From an uncultured Alphaproteobacteria bacterium (GTDB taxonomy: Bacteria > Pseudomonadota > Alphaproteobacteria > GCA-2731375): a DNA stretch of 64,000 bases. Within the stretch, counting starts at the first letter, position 1, and every line of letters starts with the position of its first letter. Location of the stretch: NCBI GenBank assembly GCA_951812805.1, contig CATOSZ010000001.1, positions 496,001-560,000 on the forward strand, read 5' to 3'. Below, piece by piece: positions 18,897 through 27,644 of the stretch. Under the pieces are notes generated by a model. It did no database searches. It saw only the letters and a list, made by a program, of their open reading frames with translations, and was not told where the DNA came from. The position numbers and the translations under genes were made by a program.

Positions 18897-21185
18897 TCAA
18901 CCTGGCGACGTGGCTGGCCATCGGGCATTGACGAGCTCGAGATTGGCCAAGTCCTCCTCGCGTTGCCGAGTGCGTCGTCCGTAACTGTTCTGATTCTTGG
19001 TACAGATCAATGTATGTGGACTGCCCTTGCGGAGCGTCTTCAGATCCAGATCGCAGAGGCTGTGGCGTACCGTCGATGTCACATGGTCGCGATCGGACTG
19101 TTTGGCTCTGAAATGCCAAACGGGTTGCACGGGGTCGGCGAGGAACCGACCGAGCGCGCGGCAGTGCGCGCACCCACAATTCAGTTCAGCGTCTCTAGTC
19201 CAGTCCGACGGTGGCGCGAGCGGCAGGGCGATACGGGCATGCAAATGGCCACGCACCGCTACGGCGAGGCGCGCTGCAACTGCCCCCGCCGCCAAACGAT
19301 CGGCAGGCAGCAGGCCCAAGGCAACCGCGGACGGCACCAGCATCGCGTCCATCGCATAGGCTTCCGGTCGAGCTAGAATTCTGTCGAGCGCGGCGCTGGC
19401 CAACGCCACATCTACCCGCCCCATGGCGATCAGGAGATCTGCGACGAATTGGGGGCCCTTCCGCTCCCGGCGTCTCCAGGAAGCGATTTGCATGTCTTGA
19501 AAGGCTTCGTCTTGCAAGGCCGTCAGAAGATCCTCGGCCGCCTTGCGCGAGGCCCATTCTTTTTCTCCGGCCCGGGCCAGCAGATCAGCACAGGCGGCCG
19601 GAACAGGTCGCGCATTGTCGGCGACGATTCGTGCCACCGTTGTTTTGGCGGTATCCGGCGTCAATCGAGGCAAGCTCGCGAGGATTGCCTCGTTGTCGGC
19701 CAGACTATAGGCGCCGCCCGTGCTCAGCATGCGGAGAAAGGCTTCGATGCGCGCCGTGTCGCCGAGACGGCCAAGGGTCGCGAGCAAGGTGGATACCTCG
19801 CCATGCAGGTCGTGGGAAAGCCAGGGTGTGCCAGGCCAAGTGGACAGCATATGTCCGGCGAGCTCGTGTCCTTCGGTCCATAACGGTGAGGCGGAGTCTG
19901 CACCGCTCGCCGCCCAGTCCTCGGCGAGCGTGGCGAGAAGCGGTTGCGTGACGGCTAGACCGCCCTGATTGAGAACAGCCAGGCGACGTCGGTGCGGCCA
20001 TAGGACGATGGCGGTGCGTCGATAACTGCGCTCGAACGAGGCCCCCTCGTTGCCTGTCGCCTCGCGGAGGCTTTCTTCGTTGGGGGCGATGTCCTCCAGG
20101 GCGTCAAATGGCATGACCTCGTCCTCCTCGAACGGCAAAGGACCGAGGTCCGGTTCACCGTCGTCGGGCCTTCGCCAGTCAGTGAGTTCCAGATGCCTGT
20201 CGATGTCGCCCACCGGCTCGAAGCTTTCCCCCTCGTCATCGTCGTCCCAATAGCCGCCGCCGGTTTCCATGGCGGCACCCCACTCCTCGATCGACAGCAG
20301 GGCGAGGTGGATGTCGCAATCGGCCGCCTCCGCCGCCGCCGTAAGAGTCGTCGCCCTGGCGGCGTCCTGGCCTTTCAGCATCGCGAACGAGAGGCCCATC
20401 TGCGTGTAGGCGTGCTCCAGCGGGTAGACCAGTTTCTCCGGCTCCGCCAATTCCCTCTCAGGGCGCCGTCGCTCGGCCCACCGGCGTAATCTCGCCGTCA
20501 GCGCGCTTTGCGCGTCGCTATGGTCCGGCGGTACCAGCCGGGGGCCCGCCGTAGGGCGCCAGAGATTGTAGACCAAGTTCAGACGATAGCCGGACGTTAC
20601 CGGCAAGACTTCGTGTGGGCAATCAGCATAAAAAGCAGCGTATGCAACTTCGGCTGGATCTGCGACCGTCAGGTCGAGCCGCACCTCGTTGCCCGCATGG
20701 CTGACCAGCAGTTCACCGCCGTTACAGAGGGACGGTAGCGCGACGACCAGAGTGGCGAACATGCCCTCCCGTTTCTCGCTGTCGCGATGACTGATGAAAA
20801 AACTGCCCTCATCGTAGAGCAGGAGCTTGTAGAACTCCGCCTCGATCGGACCATCGACCCCCAGGCCCTCGGCTACCCGGGCGACGATGGTATCGAGCGT
20901 GCCCGCCCAGCCCCGTCCGGTGCACCGCACCCGCGCGGCGTCCACTTGCCAGGTCCGGCGGACCGTCGTGTCGACCAAGGTCCGCTCACCCCGCCCGAAG
21001 GGGGCTTGTTCCGCAACGGCGACGAGCTGTTCGGCCTGCGTCGTCAGCAGCGGCAGGGCAACCGGGCCGACGCCGTCGACCTCGAGGCCAGGCGCAAGCG
21101 TATCGATGACGCCGGACGTGCAGAAGCCGCCAGGCCGGCGAACATCAAGCAGCAGTTGGGCGATGTCGTCGGTGACCAATGACAT
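18897..21185 (-). CDS. 2-oxoglutarate/Fe(II)-dependent oxygenase domain protein
   Basis: 762 residues. The N-terminal third is a prolyl-4-hydroxylase-like double-stranded beta-helix: the iron ligands HxD are His133 and Asp135 (FISHRD), the distal ligand is His191 (DCPHEV), and the 2-oxoglutarate-binding Arg201 lies in GYRLNL. The remaining ~550 residues are helical and acidic with no motif I recognise. It probably hydroxylates a protein or nucleic acid target; the target is unknown. It is monocistronic and convergent on the tRNA-Ser repeat region. Confidence 0.8.
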   Translation of the reverse strand: MSLVTDDIAQLLLDVRRPGGFCTSGVIDTLAPGLEVDGVGPVALPLLTTQAEQLVAVAEQAPFGRGERTLVDTTVRRTWQVDAARVRCTGRGWAGTLDTIVARVAEGLGVDGPIEAEFYKLLLYDEGSFFISHRDSEKREGMFATLVVALPSLCNGGELLVSHAGNEVRLDLTVADPAEVAYAAFYADCPHEVLPVTSGYRLNLVYNLWRPTAGPRLVPPDHSDAQSALTARLRRWAERRRPERELAEPEKLVYPLEHAYTQMGLSFAMLKGQDAARATTLTAAAEAADCDIHLALLSIEEWGAAMETGGGYWDDDDEGESFEPVGDIDRHLELTDWRRPDDGEPDLGPLPFEEDEVMPFDALEDIAPNEESLREATGNEGASFERSYRRTAIVLWPHRRRLAVLNQGGLAVTQPLLATLAEDWAASGADSASPLWTEGHELAGHMLSTWPGTPWLSHDLHGEVSTLLATLGRLGDTARIEAFLRMLSTGGAYSLADNEAILASLPRLTPDTAKTTVARIVADNARPVPAACADLLARAGEKEWASRKAAEDLLTALQDEAFQDMQIASWRRRERKGPQFVADLLIAMGRVDVALASAALDRILARPEAYAMDAMLVPSAVALGLLPADRLAAGAVAARLAVAVRGHLHARIALPLAPPSDWTRDAELNCGCAHCRALGRFLADPVQPVWHFRAKQSDRDHVTSTVRHSLCDLDLKTLRKGSPHTLICTKNQNSYGRRTRQREEDLANLELVNARWPATSPG

Positions 21186-21240
21186 ACGCGATCTGTCCCT
21201 GTCCGATTAATCGTTCTTGTCCCGACGCTGTCGGTCCGTC

Positions 21241-22419
21241 TCAATCGTATCCGACGTCGGCGGTGCGGAAGGCCGCCTCGAGGTCGTCGGCCATCGCCTC
21301 GACGTCGGCGCAGACCGCATAGCGCAGCCAGTCGGCGAAGTTGACGCCGACGACGCCTGTGCCATCGATCATCGCCAGGTTGAAGTCCTCGGCGCTCGCG
21401 ATCTCCCGTCCGAAGGCGCGGCGCGGCGTTTCCCAGAGTGTGTAGAAGCCGGCACGCGGTTCGATCGCCAGCCGCATGCCGCACGCCGTCAGCAAGCCGG
21501 ACAGCATGTCCAGCCGCCGGCGATAGAGCGCGCGGAAATGGGCGATGCCCGCCTGGTCCTCCTCCAGCGCCGCGACGACGCCCGCCGCCATCGGGGCGAC
21601 CAGCCCGGCGTCCGTCTTGCCCTTCACCTCCGCGATGTCGGCGATGAAATCGGCGGAGCCGGCGAGCGCGCCGACATGCCAGCCGGTCCCGTTGCCGATC
21701 AGCTTCGCCGCCGTGAAGGCCTCCGCCCAGGAGAGGTCGGGATGGTTGGGCGCGATCTGGCTGAGCGCCACGCTCGCCGTGTCGTGCGCCAGGCAGATAT
21801 AGGCGGCGTCGTTGAACAGGCGGATGTCGTGCCGTGCACAATGCTCGCACAGTGCCTCCAGCCATTCCGCCGTGGCGATCTGGCCGGAGGGATTGTGCGG
21901 ATAGTTCATCATCACCAACCCGGTCGTGGCGGGCACGTCGCCGGGCGCGAAGCGAAACCCGCCCGCGGTGCCCAGCGGCAGCGCCGCATGGGCCGCGTGG
22001 GGATGATAGTCGCACCAGTTGGCGGGGATAGGATAGCCCGGCCGGGTCGTCGTCCGGACCTCGAGCGGGCCCGCGGCGCAGCCGCAGGCGAGCGGCAGCA
22101 GTCCAAGGATCGGCTTGATCCCGGGTATCGGCAGGTATTCGACATCGCCCGCCGGCGTGCCCGGCAGATGCGCGGCGACGAAGCGACGGGCGAAATCGGG
22201 GACGGCGGGGGAGGCGTTGTACTGGTAGGCGTGCATCGCCTCGTCCTCGCTCAGCACCGCGTCGGCCGCCGCTCGCCGCGCGCTCGCCAGCGCCGGGCCC
22301 TTCGGCTCGCCGATGGAGAGGTCGAGCAAACGCACCCCCTTGGCCTCGGCCGCGGCGCGGCGCGCACGGATCTTCTGGAAGACATTCTCGCCGCCCGCCG
22401 GCAATCTCGATTCCCGCAT
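21241..22419 (-). CDS. Class I/II pyridoxal-phosphate aminotransferase
   Basis: 392 residues, fold type I. Visible are MNYPHNPSGQIAT, DAAYICLAHD and the PLP-lysine segment EAFTAAKLIGNGTGWHVGAL; the Asn/Asp/Tyr/Lys set is that of aspartate-aminotransferase-like enzymes. The layout recalls the LL-diaminopimelate or succinyldiaminopimelate aminotransferase branch, but specificity cannot be read from sequence alone. Its start at 22419 faces the hydrolase start at 22611, leaving a 191-base divergent intergenic region. Confidence 0.83.
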   Translation of the reverse strand: MRESRLPAGGENVFQKIRARRAAAEAKGVRLLDLSIGEPKGPALASARRAAADAVLSEDEAMHAYQYNASPAVPDFARRFVAAHLPGTPAGDVEYLPIPGIKPILGLLPLACGCAAGPLEVRTTTRPGYPIPANWCDYHPHAAHAALPLGTAGGFRFAPGDVPATTGLVMMNYPHNPSGQIATAEWLEALCEHCARHDIRLFNDAAYICLAHDTASVALSQIAPNHPDLSWAEAFTAAKLIGNGTGWHVGALAGSADFIADIAEVKGKTDAGLVAPMAAGVVAALEEDQAGIAHFRALYRRRLDMLSGLLTACGMRLAIEPRAGFYTLWETPRRAFGREIASAEDFNLAMIDGTGVVGVNFADWLRYAVCADVEAMADDLEAAFRTADVGYD

Positions 22420-22610
22420 GATTTTCTCCCCGCTCCCGACGATATCGCGGTCCCGACCGTGGGCGGCACCGGTGAACGGGATAACACCTAATCACGGCGC
22501 CGGGCCAGATCGCGGCGGTGGAATTCTCCGTCACTCTCCACGGTTTCCAACGAGACAAGAGCACGCGCCATGTAATAGATCTCTACCGATCGGCCATTCG
22601 GGAGTACGTC

Positions 22611-23315
22611 ATGACGGATATCGTATTGATTCACGGCGCCTATCACGGCGGCTGGTGCTGGCGCCCCATCGCCGAGCCGCTGCGCCGCGAGGGGCATCGC
22701 GTCTTCACCCCCTCCCTCACCGGTCTCGGCGATCGCAGCCACCTGTTGAGCGAGGCGGTCGACCTCGACACCCACATCGCCGACGTCGTCAATCTGATCG
22801 AGACGGAAGAGCTCGCCGACGTCGTCATGGTCGAGCATTCCTACGGCGGCATGCCGATTACCGGCGCCGCCGACGCGTTGGCGGAGCGGATCGCCGCGCT
22901 CGTCTATCTCGACGCCTACACGCCCGAGGACGGCGAAGCCTCGATTATCATCCGCCACAAGGTACCCGGCGCGGGCTTTGCGATCCCCGAGCCCAGCGAC
23001 GGTCCCGGAACCCCCGTTCCTCCCGCGGAGGTCTTCGGCGTCGAGGGCGCGGCGGCGGCCTGGGTCGACCGGCAGATGACGCCGCATCCCTATGCGACGC
23101 TCGCCCAGCCGATCCGGCTTACGGGCGCCTGGAAGGGGGTGGCGCGAAAGATCTATATCCGCGCGGCAAACTACGCGTCCTCGGCCTTCGACGCGGCCTA
23201 TGCGGCGGCGGCGGCCGACGACGGGTGGGTCGCGCTTCGCCGTGAGACGATCCACAACGTCATGATGAGCGAGCCGGAGTGGCTGCTCGGCGTGCTGCGC
23301 GAACACACGCTTTGA
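22611..23315 (+). CDS. Alpha/beta-hydrolase with Glu at the nucleophile elbow
   Basis: 234 residues from the ATG preceded by GGGAG; a longer frame from 22518 lacks a ribosome site. It resembles the MEST/hydroxynitrile-lyase-like esterase group: LIHGAYHGGWCW (oxyanion loop), nucleophile Ser77 in VVMVEHSYGG, Asp101 in LVYLDAYTPE, and His215 in TIHNVMMSEP. The usual GHSxGG elbow has Glu75 instead of Gly. This may slow or redirect catalysis. The glycosyltransferase gene starts 7 bases downstream. Confidence 0.82.
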   Translation: MTDIVLIHGAYHGGWCWRPIAEPLRREGHRVFTPSLTGLGDRSHLLSEAVDLDTHIADVVNLIETEELADVVMVEHSYGGMPITGAADALAERIAALVYLDAYTPEDGEASIIIRHKVPGAGFAIPEPSDGPGTPVPPAEVFGVEGAAAAWVDRQMTPHPYATLAQPIRLTGAWKGVARKIYIRAANYASSAFDAAYAAAAADDGWVALRRETIHNVMMSEPEWLLGVLREHTL

Positions 23316-23322
23316 GGCGGGC

Positions 23323-24132
23323 GTGAGCGCCGAGGTCGCGTTTCTCGTTCCCTGTCACCGGGCGGAAGCAACCCTGCCGGCCGCGGTTCGAAGCGCGCTT
23401 GCACAGGACCTGGTCAGGCTCGAGGTCGTACTGGCCCCCGATGACGGGATCGACTACCTGGCCCTGCTCGCCGCGCAAGGCATCGTCGATCCCCGGTTGA
23501 GGCAGGCGGCACCCGGCCCGGTGCAGAGCGGTCCCTCGGCGGCCCGAAACCGCGCGCTTGCGATGACGGCGGCCCCGTTCATCGCGCCCCTCGATGCCGA
23601 CGACCGGCTGGCACCCGGATACGCCGCGGCTCTCCTCGCGGCCGCGGCGCGGGACGGCGCGGCGGCCGCAAGGCTGCATGCCCGGCTGGGCGATGGCCGC
23701 GAGATCGTGTCACCGGGCCCTCTCGACGATCTCAGCTGGCGGGATATCGTCCACGCGGACGTTCCGATCTTCTTCATGAGCCGGCGCGACCTGCTCGGGC
23801 GGGGATGGCCGGAAGAGCTTCGCTTCGCCGAGGACATGGTCGTCAATCTGGAGCTGCGCGCCCGGCTTCGTCGATACGGCGTGGCCGAGGGCGCGAACTA
23901 CCTCTACGCGATCGGCACCAACAGCCTGACGACGGCGGCCGATGCCGGCCGGGAGGCGGAGCGTCACTACCGGCTAATTTTGGCGCAACTGGACGAAGGC
24001 CGAATCGAAATTCCCCATGCCGAAAGAGCCTGTGTCCGCGCGCTGATCGAAGCCAAACGCCAACGCAACGCCGCCTACGAACGGGCGCGCCGCCAGGGCT
24101 ATGGGGGCAGCTTTTACGACTTTCGTCTGTGA
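23323..24132 (+). CDS. Family 2 glycosyltransferase
   Basis: 269 residues from a GTG. A GT-A fold is indicated by AFLVPCHRAEATLPAAVRSAL, GPSAARNRAL and the DxD-type APLDADDRL, with a catalytic-base-like RFAEDMVVNLEL. Cytoplasmic, no membrane segment. It transfers a sugar from a nucleotide donor; donor and acceptor are unknown. The 7-base gap to the hydrolase gene suggests an operon. Confidence 0.83.
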   Translation: MSAEVAFLVPCHRAEATLPAAVRSALAQDLVRLEVVLAPDDGIDYLALLAAQGIVDPRLRQAAPGPVQSGPSAARNRALAMTAAPFIAPLDADDRLAPGYAAALLAAAARDGAAAARLHARLGDGREIVSPGPLDDLSWRDIVHADVPIFFMSRRDLLGRGWPEELRFAEDMVVNLELRARLRRYGVAEGANYLYAIGTNSLTTAADAGREAERHYRLILAQLDEGRIEIPHAERACVRALIEAKRQRNAAYERARRQGYGGSFYDFRL

Positions 24133-24143
24133 GGAAGGTGAGC

Positions 24144-24671
24144 TCAGCGAAGCAACAGGCGAATATTCTCGGCGAACTCGCCCTGCTCGTCCAGAATCGT
24201 AATGACGTCGTCCTCGCTCTCCGTCTCGAAGATCTGTCCGACCATCGCGGTCGATACGTTCTCACCGTCATCGGAAAGCGGCAGCAGAAGGCGCACGGTG
24301 GTGTGCCATTTGCGGACGGCATCGCCGTGCTCGCACTCACAGAACAGGCCACAGCGCTCGTCCACGACTTCCTTGTAGAGGCCTTGGACATAGTCCTTGT
24401 GGATGCCGTCGGGCAGAACCTCGCTCAGGATCTTGCCCCGGCTGTCGAACCCGTGCGCCGCGGTCAGGGCGGCGCCGACCATGCGAAGCCGGTAGTCCGT
24501 GCCGTCCCCCTCGATGTCCACGAGCAGCAGATTCGGCAGCAATTCGGCGATTTCCATGACGTCGATATCGGCCATGGTCGGCATGTCACGGCCGCGCCGT
24601 TTGGACAGCCAGTAATCGTACAGCTGCAGCAAATCCTCGTCGTCGATGATCTTGCTTATTCGATCCAGCAC
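24144..24671 (-). CDS. PAS_5-family sensory protein
   Basis: 175 residues. The N-terminal LYDYWLSKRRGRDMPTMADID and LLPNLLLVDIEGDGTDYRLRMVG are hallmarks of the alphaproteobacterial PAS_5 family. Only the PAS-like sensing domain is present, with no output domain. It is convergent with the glycosyltransferase and divergent from the CNB-EAL gene, with 239 bases between starts. It may modulate the neighbouring c-di-GMP proteins (inference). Confidence 0.82.
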   Translation of the reverse strand: MLDRISKIIDDEDLLQLYDYWLSKRRGRDMPTMADIDVMEIAELLPNLLLVDIEGDGTDYRLRMVGAALTAAHGFDSRGKILSEVLPDGIHKDYVQGLYKEVVDERCGLFCECEHGDAVRKWHTTVRLLLPLSDDGENVSTAMVGQIFETESEDDVITILDEQGEFAENIRLLLR

Positions 24672-24910
24672 CGCGTCAACCCAACTCGCTTATCTGCGTC
24701 AATACTCAGCCGCCGAGCAGAACTCACCAGAACGACATCCATGGCACATTCTTCACCGACCGCGAACGATTCCACGCAAGGAAACCATAGACGCCCGGCG
24801 CTTGTCAAAACCGACCCCGAATATAAAACCCATCCGAATGACTTGCGTTGCGCGGCGCGTGTGCGGGATGCTTGCGGGTAGGCCTCGCGGCTGGCAACGG
24901 GACCCATATC

Positions 24911-26128
24911 ATGTCCGAAAATTCGGATCCACATCGCCGAAGCTTCGCCTCCGGGGACGTCATTTTCGAACAGAACGCGCCGGGCGATGTCGCCTATATC
25001 ATCGAGAGCGGCCACGTCACCGTGACACGGCGATGGAGCGGACGCACCGTCGATATCGCCAGCCTGGGGGTTGGCGAAATCGTCGGTGAAAGCGCCCTGA
25101 TCGACGACTTCCCGCGCACGGCGACCGCGACGGCGACGGTCGATACGGAAGTCTTCATCGTCGAGCGCGATTTGCTGCAGGGCCATCTGGGCGATGCCGA
25201 TCCGCTGATCAGCATGCTGGTGCGCGTGTTGATCGACCGTCTCCGCACGGTACAGCATCGATTGGTGCCGTTCGAAGACGATGCCCTGGGCTTTCCCGGT
25301 GCGGAGCGGCGGCGCGCACGCCGGCTGGCCGAGCCTGAAATCCTGGCGCTCGGCCGCTTCAAACGCGAGCACGAGCTCAAACGCGGCATAGAACGCGGCG
25401 AATTCGAGGTGACCCTGCAACCCATCGTGTGCCTGACCGATGGGAGGCTCACAGGCTTCGAAGCCTTGATGGTCTGGCATCATCCTTCCCTCGGCCGCGT
25501 GGGCCCGGGTGAATTCATCGATATTGCCGAGCGCTCGGGCCTGGTGCGTGACCTGGACGATCTGGCGTTACGCTCCGCCATTACGACGCTCGGCGCGCTC
25601 GATGCCCGGCTGGGAGATCCGGCCCGCGAGTTGACCGTGAGCGTCAATCTCTCCGGCGCCCACGCCGGCCAGGAGGCCACCGTGACCCGTGTCGCCGACC
25701 TCTTGGCGGAGACCGGGGCGCCGGCGTCCCGCATCACCCTGGAAATTACGGAAAGCTGGCTGGTCAGCGATCCCGAGGCGGCCGTACAGACCTTGCGCGC
25801 GCTGAAGGCGCTGGGGCTGCGCCTCGCCCTCGACGACTTCGGCACCGGCTATTCCTCTCTCGCCTACCTGCACAGCTTTCCGCTGGATTTCCTGAAGGTG
25901 GATCGCGGCTTCATCAGCGGCCTCCCGGGCGACGACGGCGGCACCAGGATCACCGAGGCGATCGTACGGCTGGCGCAGACCTTCGGACTGGCGGCGATCG
26001 CCGAAGGCATTGACGATCCGGGCCAGCTCGCGGCCCTGGAATCGATGGGTTGCGCGTTCGGCCAGGGGTATCTCTTTTCCCGTCCTCTCTCGCTTGGCGA
26101 TGCGATCGAGTATGCCGCGAACGGTTGA
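24911..26128 (+). CDS. Cyclic-nucleotide-binding/EAL c-di-GMP phosphodiesterase
   Basis: 405 residues from the ATG of MSENSDPHRR. Residues ~10-120 are a CNB domain with a phosphate-binding-cassette-like GEIVGESALIDDFPRTATAT. A helical linker leads to an EAL domain (~155-400). The EAL core looks complete: GFEALMVWHHP, SVNLSG, LEITES, DDFGTGYSS, KVDRGFI and AIAEGIDD. It should therefore hydrolyse c-di-GMP under control of a cyclic nucleotide. Two IS elements follow 68 bases downstream, separating it from the PilZ gene. Confidence 0.9.
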   Translation: MSENSDPHRRSFASGDVIFEQNAPGDVAYIIESGHVTVTRRWSGRTVDIASLGVGEIVGESALIDDFPRTATATATVDTEVFIVERDLLQGHLGDADPLISMLVRVLIDRLRTVQHRLVPFEDDALGFPGAERRRARRLAEPEILALGRFKREHELKRGIERGEFEVTLQPIVCLTDGRLTGFEALMVWHHPSLGRVGPGEFIDIAERSGLVRDLDDLALRSAITTLGALDARLGDPARELTVSVNLSGAHAGQEATVTRVADLLAETGAPASRITLEITESWLVSDPEAAVQTLRALKALGLRLALDDFGTGYSSLAYLHSFPLDFLKVDRGFISGLPGDDGGTRITEAIVRLAQTFGLAAIAEGIDDPGQLAALESMGCAFGQGYLFSRPLSLGDAIEYAANG

Positions 26129-26196
26129 ATGACCCGCGGCGATGACCCGACGGCCGTGGGCACGTTTTGCGCACACACGGACCGTGAAGCGATGAC

Positions 26197-27633
26197 CAGC
26201 AATTCTCATTTTGGCGATTTGCGTTGATTTTTTCCTATGCAAGGAGCCCGGTTTCTGATTCAAAGTGGCGATGAAGGTGCTCAAAGACCTGATATTGGAG
26301 TTGCGCTCGCTCTGCGGGTCCTTCCCGGACAAGCGGACGGGGAGCAACAGCCGCTATGACATGGCCGACTTCGGGCTTTCGGCCTTCTCGCTGTTCTTCA
26401 TGCAGAGCCCCTCGTTCCTGTCCCATCAGCGCACGTTGGCGCGGGCGCACGGGCGCTCGAATTGTGAGAGCTTGTTCTCCATGTCGCGGATCCCGACGGA
26501 CAACCAGATCCGGGCGATGCTGGACCCGGTGGTGCCGGACAGGCTCTATCCGCTCTTCTCGTCCCTGCTGGAACGTCTGGAGGCGGGCGGTGGGCTCGGC
26601 CCCTTCCGACGCCTGGACGGCCATCTCCTGGTCGCGCTCGACGGCACCGAATATTTCTGCTCGCGGAAGATCTCCTGCCCCAACTGCTCGCAGCGCAAGC
26701 GCAACGACGGGGCCGTGGAGTATCACCACAACATGGTCACGGCAGCGCTTGTCGCCCCGGGCCACGCCCGGGCGATACCGCTGGCTCCGGAGTTCGTCGT
26801 TCCCCAGGATGGCGGGGAGAAGCAGGACTGCGAAAGCCGGGCGACGCGGCGCTGGCTGGTCGCGCACGGGCCCGGCCTGGCCCGGCTGAAGCCGATCTAT
26901 CTCGGCGACGATCTCTATTCCCGCCAGCCGATTTGCGAGGCCGTTCAAGCGGTTGGCGGCAACTTCCTGTTCGTCGCCAAGCCAGGCTCGCATCCGACGC
27001 TCCACGAATGGCTCGACGGCATCGAACTGCCGATCCACGAGGAACGGGTCAAGAAAGGCCGTGGCTTCCAGACCCATCGCTACCGTTGGCTCGCCGACGT
27101 GCCGATCCGCGACGGTAAGGACGCGCTCCGGGTCAACTGGCTCAACATCGAGATCGTCAACAAGGCCGGAAAGGTCACGTACCGCAACAGCTTCGTCACC
27201 GACATCGCTGTCGACCGGAGCAACGTCGCCGAACTCGCCGCCTGCGGGCGGGCCCGTTGGAAGATCGAGAACGAGACCTTCAACGTGCTCAAGAACAACG
27301 GCTACAATCTCGAGCACAACTTCGGACATGGCAAACAGAACCTCTCGGCCCTGCTCGCCACCATGAACCTCTTCGCCTTCGCCTGCCACGGCGTGTGCGA
27401 GATCCTCGAAGCCGTCTGGGAAAAGGCCCGCGGCGCCCTTGGCTCACGTCGGCGCTTCTTCGAACACTTACGCACCATTACCAGCTACATCGTCTTCCCC
27501 TCCTGGGCGGCCCTCGTGCGGACCCTCATCACTGGGCAGCCACCGCCTGCCAGAGCCAGCCTCTGAACCGAAACCGAACCCCAAGCGAGTATCACCCAGG
27601 AGACAGAAACAAGAGCCATAATGAGAACTGCTG
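26197..27633 (+). mobile_element. 1,437-bp insertion sequence, copy 2
   Basis: Same length, ends and protein as the copy at 8086-9522, in the opposite orientation. It is flanked by the 10-bp repeat AAGCGATGAC at 26187-26196 and 27634-27643. The right-hand target copy overlaps the target duplication of the ISAs1-type element next to it. Confidence 0.93.
26265..27566 (+). CDS. DDE transposase of IS copy 2
   Basis: 433 residues, identical to the protein of copy 1 at 8153-9454, with the same DDE candidates (VALDGTEYF, YLGDDLYS, WKIENETF). The frame is intact. Confidence 0.9.
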   Translation: MAMKVLKDLILELRSLCGSFPDKRTGSNSRYDMADFGLSAFSLFFMQSPSFLSHQRTLARAHGRSNCESLFSMSRIPTDNQIRAMLDPVVPDRLYPLFSSLLERLEAGGGLGPFRRLDGHLLVALDGTEYFCSRKISCPNCSQRKRNDGAVEYHHNMVTAALVAPGHARAIPLAPEFVVPQDGGEKQDCESRATRRWLVAHGPGLARLKPIYLGDDLYSRQPICEAVQAVGGNFLFVAKPGSHPTLHEWLDGIELPIHEERVKKGRGFQTHRYRWLADVPIRDGKDALRVNWLNIEIVNKAGKVTYRNSFVTDIAVDRSNVAELAACGRARWKIENETFNVLKNNGYNLEHNFGHGKQNLSALLATMNLFAFACHGVCEILEAVWEKARGALGSRRRFFEHLRTITSYIVFPSWAALVRTLITGQPPPARASL

Positions 27634-27644
27634 AAGCGATGACT

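Noticed and set aside
8086..27633. Composite transposon formed by the two inverted 1,437-bp ISs
   Set aside because: Each copy has its own distinct target duplication on both sides (GCGGCGGGG and AAGCGATGAC), so they inserted independently; the DNA between them is ordinary chromosome with core genes.
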